A DNA stretch of 64,000 nucleotides, from NCBI GenBank assembly GCA_947630845.1, contig CANRJB010000001.1, positions 96,374-160,373 of the forward strand, given 5' to 3'. This document shows positions 7,790-16,998 of this stretch, piece by piece. The stretch is from an uncultured Clostridia bacterium (lineage in GTDB: Bacteria > Bacillota > Clostridia > Oscillospirales > Ruminococcaceae). Numbering within the stretch: position 1 is the first letter of the stretch; the number at the start of each line of letters is the position of its first letter. The notes beneath the pieces are model-generated. The model searched no databases. It worked only from the letters and a program-made list of their open reading frames with translations, and was not told the origin of the DNA. The position numbers and the translations under genes were made by a program.

Positions 7790-9124
7790 ATGAAACTGAA
7801 ATCTATGACATTCGTACTGACAGCATTCCTGCTGTCAGCAGCCTGCACAGGATGCGGTGCAACAAAAATGGAAAACAACACCGACATGGCAGCAGAGGAG
7901 GCAGGAAAATCAAAGACTTTTTCCGCTTTGCAGGTTGCGCCTGAGAAAGGTGCGCCTGCAGAAGATGCAGCTGTGGAAGGTGCGCCTGCGGAGGTTGAAG
8001 AAGCCTATGATGCCGCACTTGATGATGAGTTTGTTGCGGTAAACGGGGAAATACTGGCTGATGCGCCTGATGCGGCTGATGCACCTGCGGCAGAAGCACC
8101 GGCGGGCGAAGTCGGCGTGCTGACTGCCGGAGAGTGGAATGACCATGAAAACTGGGGATTCTTTACCAATCTGGTCAATTCGGGAACGATCTCTTTCCCA
8201 AGTTTTGGCATCGACCCGACAAGCCGCATCGCTGTCAATGTCAAAAATCAGGACGGTACGACACTGCCCAATGTCAAGGTACAGCTCCTGTCCGACGGCG
8301 GAGATGTCCTCTGGAATGCTGTCTCAGATAAGAATGGTACTGCCTATCTTTTTGAAATGAACGGTCATTCCGGCGTATCCGTCAGTGCCGCTGCCCCCGA
8401 TGGTACGCAGGGCAATGCAGAGATAGCAGCCGTCACAGAGGATGAGCAGGGCAATGCAGGTGCTGCTGACAGGACGGTGGACATTGTGCTTGAAAGCGAA
8501 CCGGTGCTGTACCAGAACACACAAGTCATGTTCATCGTGGATACGACCGGATCAATGGGAGACGAAATGTCCTATCTCCAGATGGATTTCAGTGCCATTG
8601 CAGAAGAAACCGGTGATGAGAACACCAGCTATGCCGTCAATTTCTACCGTGACGAAGGCGATTTATATGTGACAAAGAGCTCAGGCATGTTTACATCTGA
8701 TGTCAAGGAGATCACCACAGCACTCAACGATGAATTTGCCGACGGCGGCGGCGACGAACCGGAAGCTGTTGCGGAAGCACTCTCCGAAGCCTTCTCCCTT
8801 GATGGCTGGGCAGACGATGCAGTCAAGATCGCTTTCCTCATCTATGATGCTCCCCCTCATACGGGCAAGGAGGACATGCTCCGTGATGCTGTTCAGTCGG
8901 CATCGGAACAGGGTATCCACATTGTTCCGGTGGTTTCCTCAAACGGTTCAAGAGAAACCGAGCTGTTCGGACGTGCAGCAGCCATTTGCACGAACGGAAG
9001 GTATGTATTCCTGACGGATGATTCCGGTGTAGGCGAATCCCATCTTGAACCGATCATCGGCGATTATGAGGTAGAGTCGCTGCATGATATTATCGTGCGT
9101 ATCATCAACGACTACAAACAGTAA
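7790..9124 (+). CDS. vWA-domain lipoprotein
   Basis: A 444-residue exported protein. A lipobox LSAAC puts the lipidated Cys at residue 19. Residues ~30-110 are a low-complexity Ala/Pro/Glu/Asp linker with GAPAE-type repeats. The middle third resembles a beta-sandwich (carboxypeptidase-regulatory-like VQLLSDGGD segment), and residues ~240-440 form a von Willebrand A domain with the MIDAS motif DTTGSMGDE. Such domains bind metal-dependent protein partners at the cell surface. AGGAGG at 7777-7782 selects ATG 7790 over the GTG one codon earlier. The partner is unknown; the lipoprotein 10 nt downstream is a candidate. Confidence 0.82.
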   Translation: MKLKSMTFVLTAFLLSAACTGCGATKMENNTDMAAEEAGKSKTFSALQVAPEKGAPAEDAAVEGAPAEVEEAYDAALDDEFVAVNGEILADAPDAADAPAAEAPAGEVGVLTAGEWNDHENWGFFTNLVNSGTISFPSFGIDPTSRIAVNVKNQDGTTLPNVKVQLLSDGGDVLWNAVSDKNGTAYLFEMNGHSGVSVSAAAPDGTQGNAEIAAVTEDEQGNAGAADRTVDIVLESEPVLYQNTQVMFIVDTTGSMGDEMSYLQMDFSAIAEETGDENTSYAVNFYRDEGDLYVTKSSGMFTSDVKEITTALNDEFADGGGDEPEAVAEALSEAFSLDGWADDAVKIAFLIYDAPPHTGKEDMLRDAVQSASEQGIHIVPVVSSNGSRETELFGRAAAICTNGRYVFLTDDSGVGESHLEPIIGDYEVESLHDIIVRIINDYKQ

Positions 9125-9134
9125 GGAGTATAAC

Positions 9135-9719
9135 ATGAGATCTCTTGCGATCCTGCCGCTATTCTTCATACTGCTGACAGGTTGCAGTCTCCAGATGCCA
9201 AAGTCTTATGGTTATCCCGATCAGCTGATACGAACCAAGGAAAAGAATGCCGTGCTTCCGGTCATATGCTGTGCAGACGGCTATTATGGCGGCGAAACAT
9301 GGAGAAAATTTGACTTTGCTCCTGAATATGATATGGCAGACGGAGAGCTTGCCATTGTCAGAGCAGATGTGACCTATCTGGATGGCGGAATTGCTGGCTG
9401 TATGCATCTTCCGCAAATCGACAGATTGATCGATATGAAGCGGACAGACATAGAAACCGTGGTGGAAATGTATCACATTCCTGATGTTGCCGACACGGAG
9501 CATTTCTTCAGTGGGCTGTATGCCTGTGATGCTTTTGACTGCTATATGATACTTACTCCATCCGACACGGGTTATGTCTATAATGCTGATGGGCTTGTGG
9601 GAACGATAGAAGCGGTTCAGGATGCAGATAACGTATCGGAATCCATTGGTTTGTTATTTGCGGAAAGTGATACCACATCTGAATCCCATCATCCGATCGC
9701 TGCTGAGACGAATCCCTGA
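9135..9719 (+). CDS. Small lipoprotein of unknown function
   Basis: A 194-residue protein with a short hydrophobic leader and lipobox LLTGC (Cys17). The mature part is acidic and contains six or so cysteines, among them VICCAD, AGCMH and YACDAFDCYM, which could form disulfides outside the cell. I do not recognise the family. AAGGAG lies 6 nt before ATG 9135 and only 10 nt separate it from the vWA lipoprotein, so the two form an operon and may act together. Confidence 0.7.
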   Translation: MRSLAILPLFFILLTGCSLQMPKSYGYPDQLIRTKEKNAVLPVICCADGYYGGETWRKFDFAPEYDMADGELAIVRADVTYLDGGIAGCMHLPQIDRLIDMKRTDIETVVEMYHIPDVADTEHFFSGLYACDAFDCYMILTPSDTGYVYNADGLVGTIEAVQDADNVSESIGLLFAESDTTSESHHPIAAETNP

Positions 9720-9773
9720 CGATCTGACAGCAGGGAACGCCTGCGGCGGTATCAGCATGGCTGCCTATAATGC

Positions 9774-9809
9774 AAAATGCTGTCTTTCTTCTGGAAAGAC
9801 AGCATTTTT
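9774..9809. terminator. Bidirectional terminator between the lipoprotein operon and rnfB
   Basis: AAAATGCTGTCTTTC/GAAAGACAGCATTTTT, a long perfect stem with A-run and T-run on opposite sides, serving both convergent operons. Confidence 0.92.
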
Positions 9810-9810
9810 A

Positions 9811-10593
9811 TCATGCTTGGATGACCTTTACCGGACAAGCTGCAGCGCATGTTCCGCATCCGGTACATTTGCTGTAGTCGATGACAGCATGGAAATTCTG
9901 GACAGTGATCGCACCCTCCGGACATTTCTTTTCGCACATCTTACAGCCGATACAGCCCTTGTCGCAGGCAAGCTTTGTTGCTTTGCCGTTGTCGCTGGAA
10001 GAACAGCCCACAGCGACGGAATTGGATTTCGGACGCAGGGACAGCAGCCCGTTCGGACAGACTGCCGCACATTTCCCACATGCCACACAGCGTTCCGGAA
10101 TGACCCTTGCCAGTCCATCCTGAATGCAGATGGCGTTCTCATCGCAAACCTTTGCGCAGTCACCCAGCCCCAGACAGCCGAAACTGCACTGTCCATTACC
10201 GCCGTAGAATGCCTTTGCTGCCGCACAGGTCTGCACGCCTTTGTAATCAAAGAGTGCCTTAGCTGCCTTGCAGTCGCCGCTGCAATGCACGACCATGACC
10301 TCCGGTTCAGCCGCATTGACTGTGATGCCGAGTACCTCGCCGATTTTCATGGCAGCTTCTGCACCGCCCGGACGGCAGAGATTCGGCTCTGCCTTGCCCT
10401 TGACGACTGCTTCTGCATAGTCCGCACACCCGGCAAAGCCACAGCCGCCGCAGTTGGCACCGGGCAGAATTTCCGTGATCTGCTCCTGTCGTGGGTCGGT
10501 CTTGACTGCAAAGAACGTAGATGCCGCCGTCAGCAGAATGCCTGCCGCAAGCCCCATTACCGCAAACAGAATAATTGGTATGATGATCTGCAT
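9811..10593 (-). CDS. rnfB: Rnf complex subunit B (ferredoxin-type iron-sulfur subunit)
   Basis: A 260-residue subunit that feeds electrons from reduced ferredoxin into the Rnf complex. An N-terminal membrane helix (~4-24) is followed by the CGGCGFAGC Fe-S motif of the RnfB hydrophilic domain. Further 4Fe-4S clusters follow: CVACGKCAAVCP, CIGCKMCEKKCP and CTGCGTCAAACP. AAGGAGG precedes the ATG. It is the last gene of rnfCDGEAB and ends at the shared terminator. Confidence 0.96.
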   Translation of the reverse strand: MQIIIPIILFAVMGLAAGILLTAASTFFAVKTDPRQEQITEILPGANCGGCGFAGCADYAEAVVKGKAEPNLCRPGGAEAAMKIGEVLGITVNAAEPEVMVVHCSGDCKAAKALFDYKGVQTCAAAKAFYGGNGQCSFGCLGLGDCAKVCDENAICIQDGLARVIPERCVACGKCAAVCPNGLLSLRPKSNSVAVGCSSSDNGKATKLACDKGCIGCKMCEKKCPEGAITVQNFHAVIDYSKCTGCGTCAAACPVKVIQA

Positions 10594-10603
10594 GGCGACC
10601 TCC

Positions 10604-11176
10604 TTAAATCATGCCCGAAAAGGCGGAAAAACTCATGGATACGATAGCCGCTGCCACCAGTGTCACCGGAATGCCCTTGAAAGTCTCCGGTACATCCGCA
10701 GTTTCGATCCTGCTGCGCACACCCGAAAAAATCACCAGTGCCACCGTAAAACCGATGCCCACACAGACAGCATTCCACACCGAAGTGCCATAACTGTAGC
10801 CATCATCAATGTTGTTGATGGTCACTCCAAGTACAGCGCAGTTTGTTGTGATCAACGGCAGATACACGCCCAGTGCCCTGTAGAGCGGCGGCAGTATCTT
10901 CTTCATTGCGATCTCCACCAACTGCACAAACAGCGCAATGATGAGGATAAATGCCACTGTTTTCAGGTATTCCAGCTTCAGCTTTAACAAAAGCTGATAG
11001 ATCGGATAAGTTACCGCAGCCGCACATCCCATGACAAAGATGACCGCTGCACCCATGCCAAGACTGGAGGAAAGCTTTTTGGAAACGCCCAGAAACGGAC
11101 AGATACCAATGGAACGTGACAGCACATAGTTATCTGTTAAGATCGCTGCCAGCAGGATCGTCAGAAAGGACGGCAT
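10604..11176 (-). CDS. rnfA: Rnf complex membrane subunit A
   Basis: A 190-residue integral membrane subunit with about six helices, matching the RnfA/NqrE family (LSRSIGICPFLGVSKK near the N terminus; NCAVLGV mid-protein). Conserved Cys in the two inverted half-repeats hold an Fe-S centre within the membrane in Rnf and Nqr. The ATG at 11176 overlaps the rnfE stop; GAGGAGG is 9 nt upstream. A GTG one codon earlier is possible. Confidence 0.95.
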   Translation of the reverse strand: MPSFLTILLAAILTDNYVLSRSIGICPFLGVSKKLSSSLGMGAAVIFVMGCAAAVTYPIYQLLLKLKLEYLKTVAFILIIALFVQLVEIAMKKILPPLYRALGVYLPLITTNCAVLGVTINNIDDGYSYGTSVWNAVCVGIGFTVALVIFSGVRSRIETADVPETFKGIPVTLVAAAIVSMSFSAFSGMI

Positions 11177-11871
11177 CACGCATCAGCCTCCTCTCCGCTT
11201 GTACAGCCCGTACAGCTTCCTGCCATCGGGCAATTGCCGCAGCCGACCTCTGCCGGAGGTTTCTTCTTTGTCAGCAGTCCGACCAGTGCCACCAGCAATC
11301 CCAGTGTCATGAAACCGCCTGCGGTCGAGGTAAAGATGCTTAACGTCGGAAAGGATTCCGGTAAGGTCAGTTCGATGATGCCCGAACCTGCCATCCATGT
11401 TCCGGCACCGAAAATTTCACGTATCGTTCCGATCGCAAGCAGGGCACAGGTAAAGCCTAACCCCATCCCCAGACCATCAAGAATCGACGGCAGCACCTTG
11501 TTCTTGGACGCAAACATTTCTGCACGTCCGAGGATGATGCAGTTGACCGTGATGAGGGACAGGAATGTGCCTAAATTCTCATGCAGTGCCGGTACAAAAC
11601 CATGCAGCAGAAAGTCCACAATGGTCACAAATCCTGCGATAATGACGATATAACACGGCAGCTTGACTGTGGATGGGATCACCTTCCGCAGAAGCGAAAT
11701 GACAAGGTTAGATCCGACCAGTACAAATGTTGTTGCAAGTCCCATGCCAAGCGCATTGAATGCCTGCGACGTGACCGCAAGCGTCGGACACATACCAAGC
11801 AGTCCGACCAGAGTCGGGTTTTCCTTGATGAAGCCCTTTGTAAATTCATACAGATAGCCCTTCTGTGCCAT
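11176..11871 (-). CDS. rnfE: Rnf complex membrane subunit E with Cys-rich tail
   Basis: A 231-residue integral membrane subunit homologous to RnfA and to NqrD. The core carries the NPTLVGLLGMCPTLAVT and NCIILGRAE signatures of the family. After the last helix a ~30-residue cytoplasmic tail contains CGNCPMAGSCTGC, four cysteines spaced C-x2-C-x5-C-x2-C, which is not part of the core fold and could bind metal or a cluster. The start ATG overlaps the rnfG stop by one base (TGATG), giving translational coupling. Confidence 0.93.
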   Translation of the reverse strand: MAQKGYLYEFTKGFIKENPTLVGLLGMCPTLAVTSQAFNALGMGLATTFVLVGSNLVISLLRKVIPSTVKLPCYIVIIAGFVTIVDFLLHGFVPALHENLGTFLSLITVNCIILGRAEMFASKNKVLPSILDGLGMGLGFTCALLAIGTIREIFGAGTWMAGSGIIELTLPESFPTLSIFTSTAGGFMTLGLLVALVGLLTKKKPPAEVGCGNCPMAGSCTGCTSGEEADA

Positions 11872-12374
11872 CACTGCACCTCCCCTTTGAAGCATTGCTG
11901 TGCAAGCAGCACGGCGTTATGAAGTCCTCTGGAAGAAAATGTCGCACCGGAAATTGCCTCCGGATAATTTTCCTCTCCCACTGCACCGGTGAATCCGGCA
12001 AGGTAAGCATCTTCCGTTACCTTCGTGCCGACACCTGCCGTCTCTCCGCAGGAAACAATGCCCACGCCGGCAATGCTCCCGTCCTCCGCAACACCTACCA
12101 AAGCCCGGATGCCGCCTTTGGAATAGCCATCAGCGGTAATGTCATAGATGGTCACGCCCGAGGTGTTGGTATAGACCGCCGTCACGCCTTCGTAGGTGTC
12201 TGCGGTCTGGGTGTAGGTGTCCTCCCCGAACACAGCCGCAAGACTTTTCTGCACCTTATCAGCCTCTGCCTGCACAATACGTTCTGCCGTCAGGTCATTC
12301 ACGACCGCAAGCAATCCGCACACTATAGCACAGACCAGTGTCACAACCACAGAGGGCATCACTTTTTCCTTCAT
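11871..12374 (-). CDS. rnfG: Rnf complex subunit G, FMN-binding
   Basis: A 167-residue subunit with one N-terminal membrane helix (~7-27) and an extracytoplasmic FMN-binding domain. The SGATFSS motif (~residues 146-152) is the site where ApbE-type transferase attaches FMN to Thr in RnfG/NqrC proteins. AAGGAGG is 6 nt before the start. Its ATG overlaps the rnfD stop by four bases. Confidence 0.94.
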   Translation of the reverse strand: MKEKVMPSVVVTLVCAIVCGLLAVVNDLTAERIVQAEADKVQKSLAAVFGEDTYTQTADTYEGVTAVYTNTSGVTIYDITADGYSKGGIRALVGVAEDGSIAGVGIVSCGETAGVGTKVTEDAYLAGFTGAVGEENYPEAISGATFSSRGLHNAVLLAQQCFKGEVQ

Positions 12375-13309
12375 GCTGCATCCTCCTTTTGTGGCTTGAC
12401 TGCGCCGAGTGGTTTTGTTGTTGTAAATTTATCAATGTAGGGGGTGAGGATGTTCATGAGCAGAATGGAAAAGCTCACGCCCTCCGGATAGCTGCCGAAC
12501 GTCCGGATGAGGAAAGTCAGCACGCCGCATCCGATCCCGAAAATAACACGTCCCTTGTTGGTGACAGGTGTTGTCACATAGTCTGTTGCCATAAAGAATG
12601 CACCGAGCAGCAGACCACCTGCCAAGAGCTGATAGAGCATTTCATATACACTGCCGCCCGAATAAAGCAGGGAGCAGACAGCGACCGTACCGATAAAACT
12701 CAGCGGTGCAGCCGGCGAGATGATGCCCATGCACATCAGGAACACGCCCCCGAACAGCAGTGCTGCCGCACAAGTCTCCCCCAGACAGCCACCTGTGCTG
12801 CCCCAGAACAGATCCATCAGCGGTGCATCACCGGAGACAAGAGGTGTGGCACTGGAGACGGCATCATATGCTTCGCCGGGCTGGATCCAGTTGGTCATGT
12901 CGGAAGTAAGCGACATCATCAGGAAAATTCTTGCTGTGATGGCAGGATTGGCAAAATTCTGCCCAAGACCGCCAAACATCTGCTTGACGACAACAATGGC
13001 AAAGAAACACCCCACAGCCGCCTCCCAGAGCGGCAGTGTCACGGGCAGATTCATTGCCAACAGCAGCCCCGTCAGCGCAGCACTGCCGTCCCCGATGGTC
13101 TGTTCCCGTTTCATCACAAGCCTGCACAATCCCTCACACGCCATGGAAACACCCACGCAGAACACCATCAGCAGCAATGCCCTCCAGCCGAAATGATAGA
13201 CCGATGCCACCGCTGCCGGCAGCAATGCCGCAATGACCCAGAGCATGATCTTCCGGGTCGTCATGCCCTCACGGATATGTGGAGAGGGAGCAATCGTCAG
13301 TAACTTCAT
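12371..13309 (-). CDS. rnfD: Rnf complex membrane subunit D, FMN-binding
   Basis: A 312-residue polytopic subunit homologous to NqrB, about nine or ten helices. SSATPL (~residue 155) matches the covalent FMN attachment motif S/T-x-A-T of RnfD. The start SPHIREG.TTRKIM is typical of the family. AGGAGG lies upstream of the ATG, and the start overlaps the rnfC stop (ATGA). Ion translocation (Na+ or H+) across the membrane is associated with this part of the complex. Confidence 0.95.
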   Translation of the reverse strand: MKLLTIAPSPHIREGMTTRKIMLWVIAALLPAAVASVYHFGWRALLLMVFCVGVSMACEGLCRLVMKREQTIGDGSAALTGLLLAMNLPVTLPLWEAAVGCFFAIVVVKQMFGGLGQNFANPAITARIFLMMSLTSDMTNWIQPGEAYDAVSSATPLVSGDAPLMDLFWGSTGGCLGETCAAALLFGGVFLMCMGIISPAAPLSFIGTVAVCSLLYSGGSVYEMLYQLLAGGLLLGAFFMATDYVTTPVTNKGRVIFGIGCGVLTFLIRTFGSYPEGVSFSILLMNILTPYIDKFTTTKPLGAVKPQKEDAA

Positions 13310-14592
13310 TTCTTTCCGCCTCCTCTCACAAATGCCTTTGCCAGTGAATTACTCTCCGCAAGCGGACGGTTTGCCGGACAGACATAGGAACAGCATCCGC
13401 ATAGCATACAAAGCTGTAGCTTATAGGCATCAAGTGCCGCTGCATCCCTGCGCTGATATGCCTTTTCCAGTTCTGTCGGCATGAGTTTCATGGGACATGC
13501 ACCTATACATCTGCCGCAGCGGATGCATGCTGTTGTCCTGCGGGGCTTAGCCTCCGGCAGTGCAAGGATGGCATTCATGGTCTTTGTGACCGGATAGTCC
13601 GGAGACGGCAGACACATGCCCATCATCGGACCACCGCTGATAAGCCGTCCGAGATGCTCGAAATCACATTCCGCATATTCGAGAATGTTCCGGATAGGCG
13701 TACCGACCGGTGCGACCACACTGCATGGTTTTTTCACAAGTCCTCCATCCACCGTGATACCACGATTGACAAAGGGCATCCCCGTGGTAAAATATTCCTC
13801 TAAAAAGGCAATGCTTGACACATTCATAACGATCACACCCACATCGGCAGGCAGCTTTCCCTCCGGAACGACTTTCCCTGTGATGTGATAGATAAGTACC
13901 TTTTCCGCACCCTGCGGATAGACCGGTGCAAGGGGGACAAGGGTGATATGGGGATCCTTGTCGGCAGCATCCCGAAGTATCTTCATAGCATCAGGTTTAT
14001 TTTTCTCTACGCCGATGGCACATTCCGGAATGTCGAGTATTGCCATGATGCGCCGGATACCAGCAAGGATGGTGAGTGGTTTTTCCTTCATGGTGCGGTC
14101 GTCGGCAGTGATGTATGGCTCACATTCGGCAGCATTGATGAGCAGGTAGTCAATTTTGCCCTTGGGAGCAAGTTTGATATGTGTCGGCAGACCTGCACCG
14201 CCCATGCCGACTGCACCGGAAACACGCAGTGCTGCAAGAAAGCTCTCACGGTCGCTGTACTCAGGGACTTTCAGATCGGGGAAGGGCGTCTGTTTGCCGT
14301 CGGATGTGATCTCCACTGCCTTGCAGGGCTTACCGCCGGCTGGGCGGTAGTCTGTGATGGCAGTCACCACACCGGACACACTTGCATGGATATCGGCAGA
14401 AAAGGGTGCATCGCATGTTCCGATGCGTTCGCCGACAGTCACTTCCTGTTTCAGCTTGACAGTCGGGGTACAGGGTACGCCCATATGCAGTGACATGGGG
14501 AGCAGTACCTTTTCCGGGACAGCAAGCGGAACAAACGCAGAACCGGCTGTCTGCTTTGCGTGAGGGAGACTCACGCCGTGCAATCTGCGCAT
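13306..14592 (-). CDS. rnfC: Rnf complex subunit C, NADH-binding iron-sulfur protein
   Basis: A 428-residue peripheral subunit that passes electrons to NAD+. It has an N-terminal biotinyl-like domain, a flavin/NADH dehydrogenase fold around GAVGMGGAGLPTHIK, an SLBB-type middle part, and two C-terminal 4Fe-4S motifs CIRCGRCIGACP and CMLCGCCSYVCP. Promoter-proximal gene of rnfCDGEAB, with CAGGAGG 8 nt before ATG 14592. I see no strong promoter in the 73-bp gap upstream, so readthrough from the XRE gene is possible. Confidence 0.96.
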   Translation of the reverse strand: MRRLHGVSLPHAKQTAGSAFVPLAVPEKVLLPMSLHMGVPCTPTVKLKQEVTVGERIGTCDAPFSADIHASVSGVVTAITDYRPAGGKPCKAVEITSDGKQTPFPDLKVPEYSDRESFLAALRVSGAVGMGGAGLPTHIKLAPKGKIDYLLINAAECEPYITADDRTMKEKPLTILAGIRRIMAILDIPECAIGVEKNKPDAMKILRDAADKDPHITLVPLAPVYPQGAEKVLIYHITGKVVPEGKLPADVGVIVMNVSSIAFLEEYFTTGMPFVNRGITVDGGLVKKPCSVVAPVGTPIRNILEYAECDFEHLGRLISGGPMMGMCLPSPDYPVTKTMNAILALPEAKPRRTTACIRCGRCIGACPMKLMPTELEKAYQRRDAAALDAYKLQLCMLCGCCSYVCPANRPLAESNSLAKAFVRGGGKK

Positions 14593-14624
14593 AAAATACC
14601 TCCTGATAAAAAATTTAAGAAACC

Positions 14625-14664
14625 CCTTTTATTTTTCCTTGAAATGTGGTACAATAAAAGGGAT
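14625..14664 (-). terminator. Weak hairpin between the XRE gene and rnfC
   Basis: CCCTTTTATT/AATAAAAGGG arms around a ~20-nt loop, followed on the minus strand by a T-rich stretch. It may attenuate readthrough into rnf. Confidence 0.35.
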
Positions 14665-14665
14665 G

Positions 14666-15358
14666 CTACGCATTTCGCTTTTTGTGGATACTTTCCTCGC
14701 TGATTTTAATAAGATTCAGCAGGGAGGACGAATATTCCGGGTAAGTCTGGGACAAAATGGCAGTAGTGAGGTAAAGCACCTCTGCATCCTTGACGCAGTC
14801 ATTTTCACCGATGGGGACACCGCTCGAGGCAGCCTTGATGTTTGCCTCATTCATGCTGACGATGGCACTGGCATCATCATTGGCAACGACTTTGGGGACG
14901 GAGAACAGTTTCTGATCGTTGTGGGGGTTTGCATTGTAGACGATACGGAAGAGCTTGTAGACATTGAGCATGAGATAAGATGAAATTTCCTTGATAAGGG
15001 TGATACTGCCTGCTTTCTGGGCAAGGGAGAACAGCAGACTGATGGAGTTGTTGATGATCTTGCGGTTGAAGGCGACGACCTCTGGACTGGGCATACTGTT
15101 GTTGCCGTCGTCATCGGGAATATCGGAAGCAGAGAGGGTGCGTCCCTCTGGCTCTGGCGTCCTGCCAAGCAGGTAGTCGCAGGATACGTTGTAATAATCA
15201 GCGATCTTCACAAGAAAATCCAGACCGCATTCCCGGATCCCCTTTTCATAATGGGAGAGCAGTGCCTGCGATATGCCTAAATCATTGGCAGCCTGTTTCT
15301 GGCTGATCTGGCGTTCCTTGCGCTGCAAGGCAATGATTCTTGGAAAATCCGAATTCAT
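14666..15358 (-). CDS. XRE-family transcriptional regulator
   Basis: A 230-residue protein with an N-terminal Cro/CI helix-turn-helix (~5-63: ISQKQAANDLGISQALLSHYEKG, then ADYYNVSCDYLLGR). The remaining ~160 residues are helical and of unknown function, perhaps a dimerisation or ligand domain. ATG 15358 follows GAAAGGGG. The gene is transcribed toward rnf from its own promoter and is a candidate regulator of that operon or of itself, by position only. Confidence 0.82.
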   Translation of the reverse strand: MNSDFPRIIALQRKERQISQKQAANDLGISQALLSHYEKGIRECGLDFLVKIADYYNVSCDYLLGRTPEPEGRTLSASDIPDDDGNNSMPSPEVVAFNRKIINNSISLLFSLAQKAGSITLIKEISSYLMLNVYKLFRIVYNANPHNDQKLFSVPKVVANDDASAIVSMNEANIKAASSGVPIGENDCVKDAEVLYLTTAILSQTYPEYSSSLLNLIKISEESIHKKRNA

Positions 15359-15403
15359 ACAACATTCCCCTTTCGTATGACAAATTTCGCAGTCCTGTTT
15401 CTT

Positions 15404-15432
15404 ATTATAATACAAATTATACTATTTGTAAA
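15404..15432 (-). promoter_or_regulatory. Promoter of the XRE regulator gene
   Basis: Minus strand TTTACA (15427-15432), 17-bp spacer, TATAAT (15404-15409). Confidence 0.8.
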
Positions 15433-15551
15433 GAGGGCGTTTTGTGGAAATCCGGAATGTTTTTTTATTCACGCTTGTGCATATTCACAACGCTCACAAA
15501 ATCTGAAATGTGATTTTATGCAACTTGTACTATTCTATAGGAGGAATCACC

Positions 15552-16175
15552 ATGAGAGGATATCATCTGAGTCTGTACCGGCATGGTCTTACCAAAGCCA
15601 ACGAGGAAGGCATCTACATCGGCAGCACCGACTACTCCCTGACGGACAGGGGATGTGCGGAGCTTGCCGGAAAACTTGACCGTTATGAATACCCCAGAGT
15701 ACAAAGGGTATACAGCAGTCCTCTGTGCCGCTGTACGGAGACGGCTGAAATTCTGTTCCCGGAGCATGAGGTCTATGTAGTGGAAGAACTGCGTGAACTG
15801 AACTTCGGCATATTTGAAGGCAAGACGGCTGTAGAGCTGGTCGGACGGGAGGACTACCGGGCATGGATGAAGGGCGGTTCTCCGGAAGTCCGTCCGCCGG
15901 AGGGAGAGAGTGCGGAGGAACTGTGCATCCGTTCCTACAGGGTGCTGACACGCATCCTCATGGACATGATGGAAAACGACTTCACCCACTGTGCTGCCAT
16001 CACCCATGCAGGTGTCATCAGCAATATGCTGGCGTGCTTTGGCTTGCCGAAAATTCCGGCAAAAGATCTGCGCTGCGAGCCGGGGGAAGGGTTTGAGCTG
16101 CTCTTTACAGCACAGATGTGGCAGCAGTCGCAGGCTTTTGAGATCTTAGGCATGACACCATATTCCAAAGCATGA
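15552..16175 (+). CDS. Histidine phosphatase (phosphoglycerate-mutase superfamily)
   Basis: A 207-residue cytoplasmic phosphatase. The phosphate-accepting histidine lies in LYRHGLTKAN (His11); the second catalytic His is in ITHAGVISNM, and the acid in LRELNFGIFEG. The overall pattern is that of CobC/PhoE-type branch members, which act on small phosphoesters; no cobalamin genes are nearby, so the substrate is open. AGGAGG lies 8 nt upstream of ATG 15552. Confidence 0.85.
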   Translation: MRGYHLSLYRHGLTKANEEGIYIGSTDYSLTDRGCAELAGKLDRYEYPRVQRVYSSPLCRCTETAEILFPEHEVYVVEELRELNFGIFEGKTAVELVGREDYRAWMKGGSPEVRPPEGESAEELCIRSYRVLTRILMDMMENDFTHCAAITHAGVISNMLACFGLPKIPAKDLRCEPGEGFELLFTAQMWQQSQAFEILGMTPYSKA

Positions 16176-16224
16176 GCATCCGCTGTGCAGTCCCTTCTAC
16201 ATAGTATCGGAAGGAGCAATGTTT

Positions 16225-16998
16225 ATGCACTATATTCACCAGCTGCACCACTTTGCCGGAAAATCGCTCAGGGGGCACTACGCTGCCGCATGGGGAGCTT
16301 CCATGCTCTGTCTGGGGATCCGGCTCATCATCCGGCTTATCCCGATGCTGTTCGCCGGCATCCTCATCCTGAATGACTCAGTCACACCGGGAGGACTGTT
16401 CGGAAACGGGCTGTGGCTGCTATTCATGCTGCTTTGGGAGAGTGTGGGGTTCTGCATCCTGCTGCCTGTAAAGTGCGGCACAAGGAGCTGGTTCACCCAC
16501 CTGACGGAATTGGAGCAGCCCGGTCAGGAGCGCACCTTCTTCCGCAATACAAGGAGCTTTGGCAGAGGGATCTGTTTTTTTGGCACTGTGGGTCTGATGC
16601 GTTGGATCGCAGCACTGCCGTTTGCAGCAGGATGCATGGTTGCGGTGTACAGCCTGCGCCAGAGCATCATTGCAGATGACGGGGGGCTGTGGCTGTTTGC
16701 AGCGGTACAGGGGCTTGCAGGGGCATTCTGGGGGCTGTGGGGATATCTGCGGTTCGGCATCCGGACGATGGCAGTGCCGTATCTGTTTCTGAACGACCCA
16801 TCCCGTTCGGCATGGAGTGCCGTGCAGATATCCGGACATATCCTGACCGGACGTTACAGACAGCTTGCGCTGCTGCTGCTCCCTTATTGCATGGCATCCC
16901 TGCCTGTTGTCACCATTCCCTTCCTGCTTCCGAGACTGATGACGGAGCTGACGATGTTCTTTCAACTGTGCATCAGGGAAACTGCTGAACAAAAATAA
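16225..16998 (+). CDS. Polytopic membrane protein of unknown function
   Basis: A 257-residue protein with about six predicted membrane segments (for example near residues 20-45, 60-80, 120-140, 155-180, 215-240). I do not recognise the family. It has a charged loop with RTFFRNTRSFGRG and conserved-looking aromatic clusters. AAGGAG (16211-16216) fits ATG 16225 better (8 nt) than ATG 16219 (2 nt). It lies 49 nt after the phosphatase gene and probably shares its transcript, which ends at the strong hairpin at 16998. Confidence 0.65.
   Translation: MHYIHQLHHFAGKSLRGHYAAAWGASMLCLGIRLIIRLIPMLFAGILILNDSVTPGGLFGNGLWLLFMLLWESVGFCILLPVKCGTRSWFTHLTELEQPGQERTFFRNTRSFGRGICFFGTVGLMRWIAALPFAAGCMVAVYSLRQSIIADDGGLWLFAAVQGLAGAFWGLWGYLRFGIRTMAVPYLFLNDPSRSAWSAVQISGHILTGRYRQLALLLLPYCMASLPVVTIPFLLPRLMTELTMFFQLCIRETAEQK

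Noticed and set aside
12338..13303. 321-codon + strand frame opposite rnfD/rnfG
   Set aside because: Antisense shadow with Gln/His/Cys-rich composition, no family features and no start signal.
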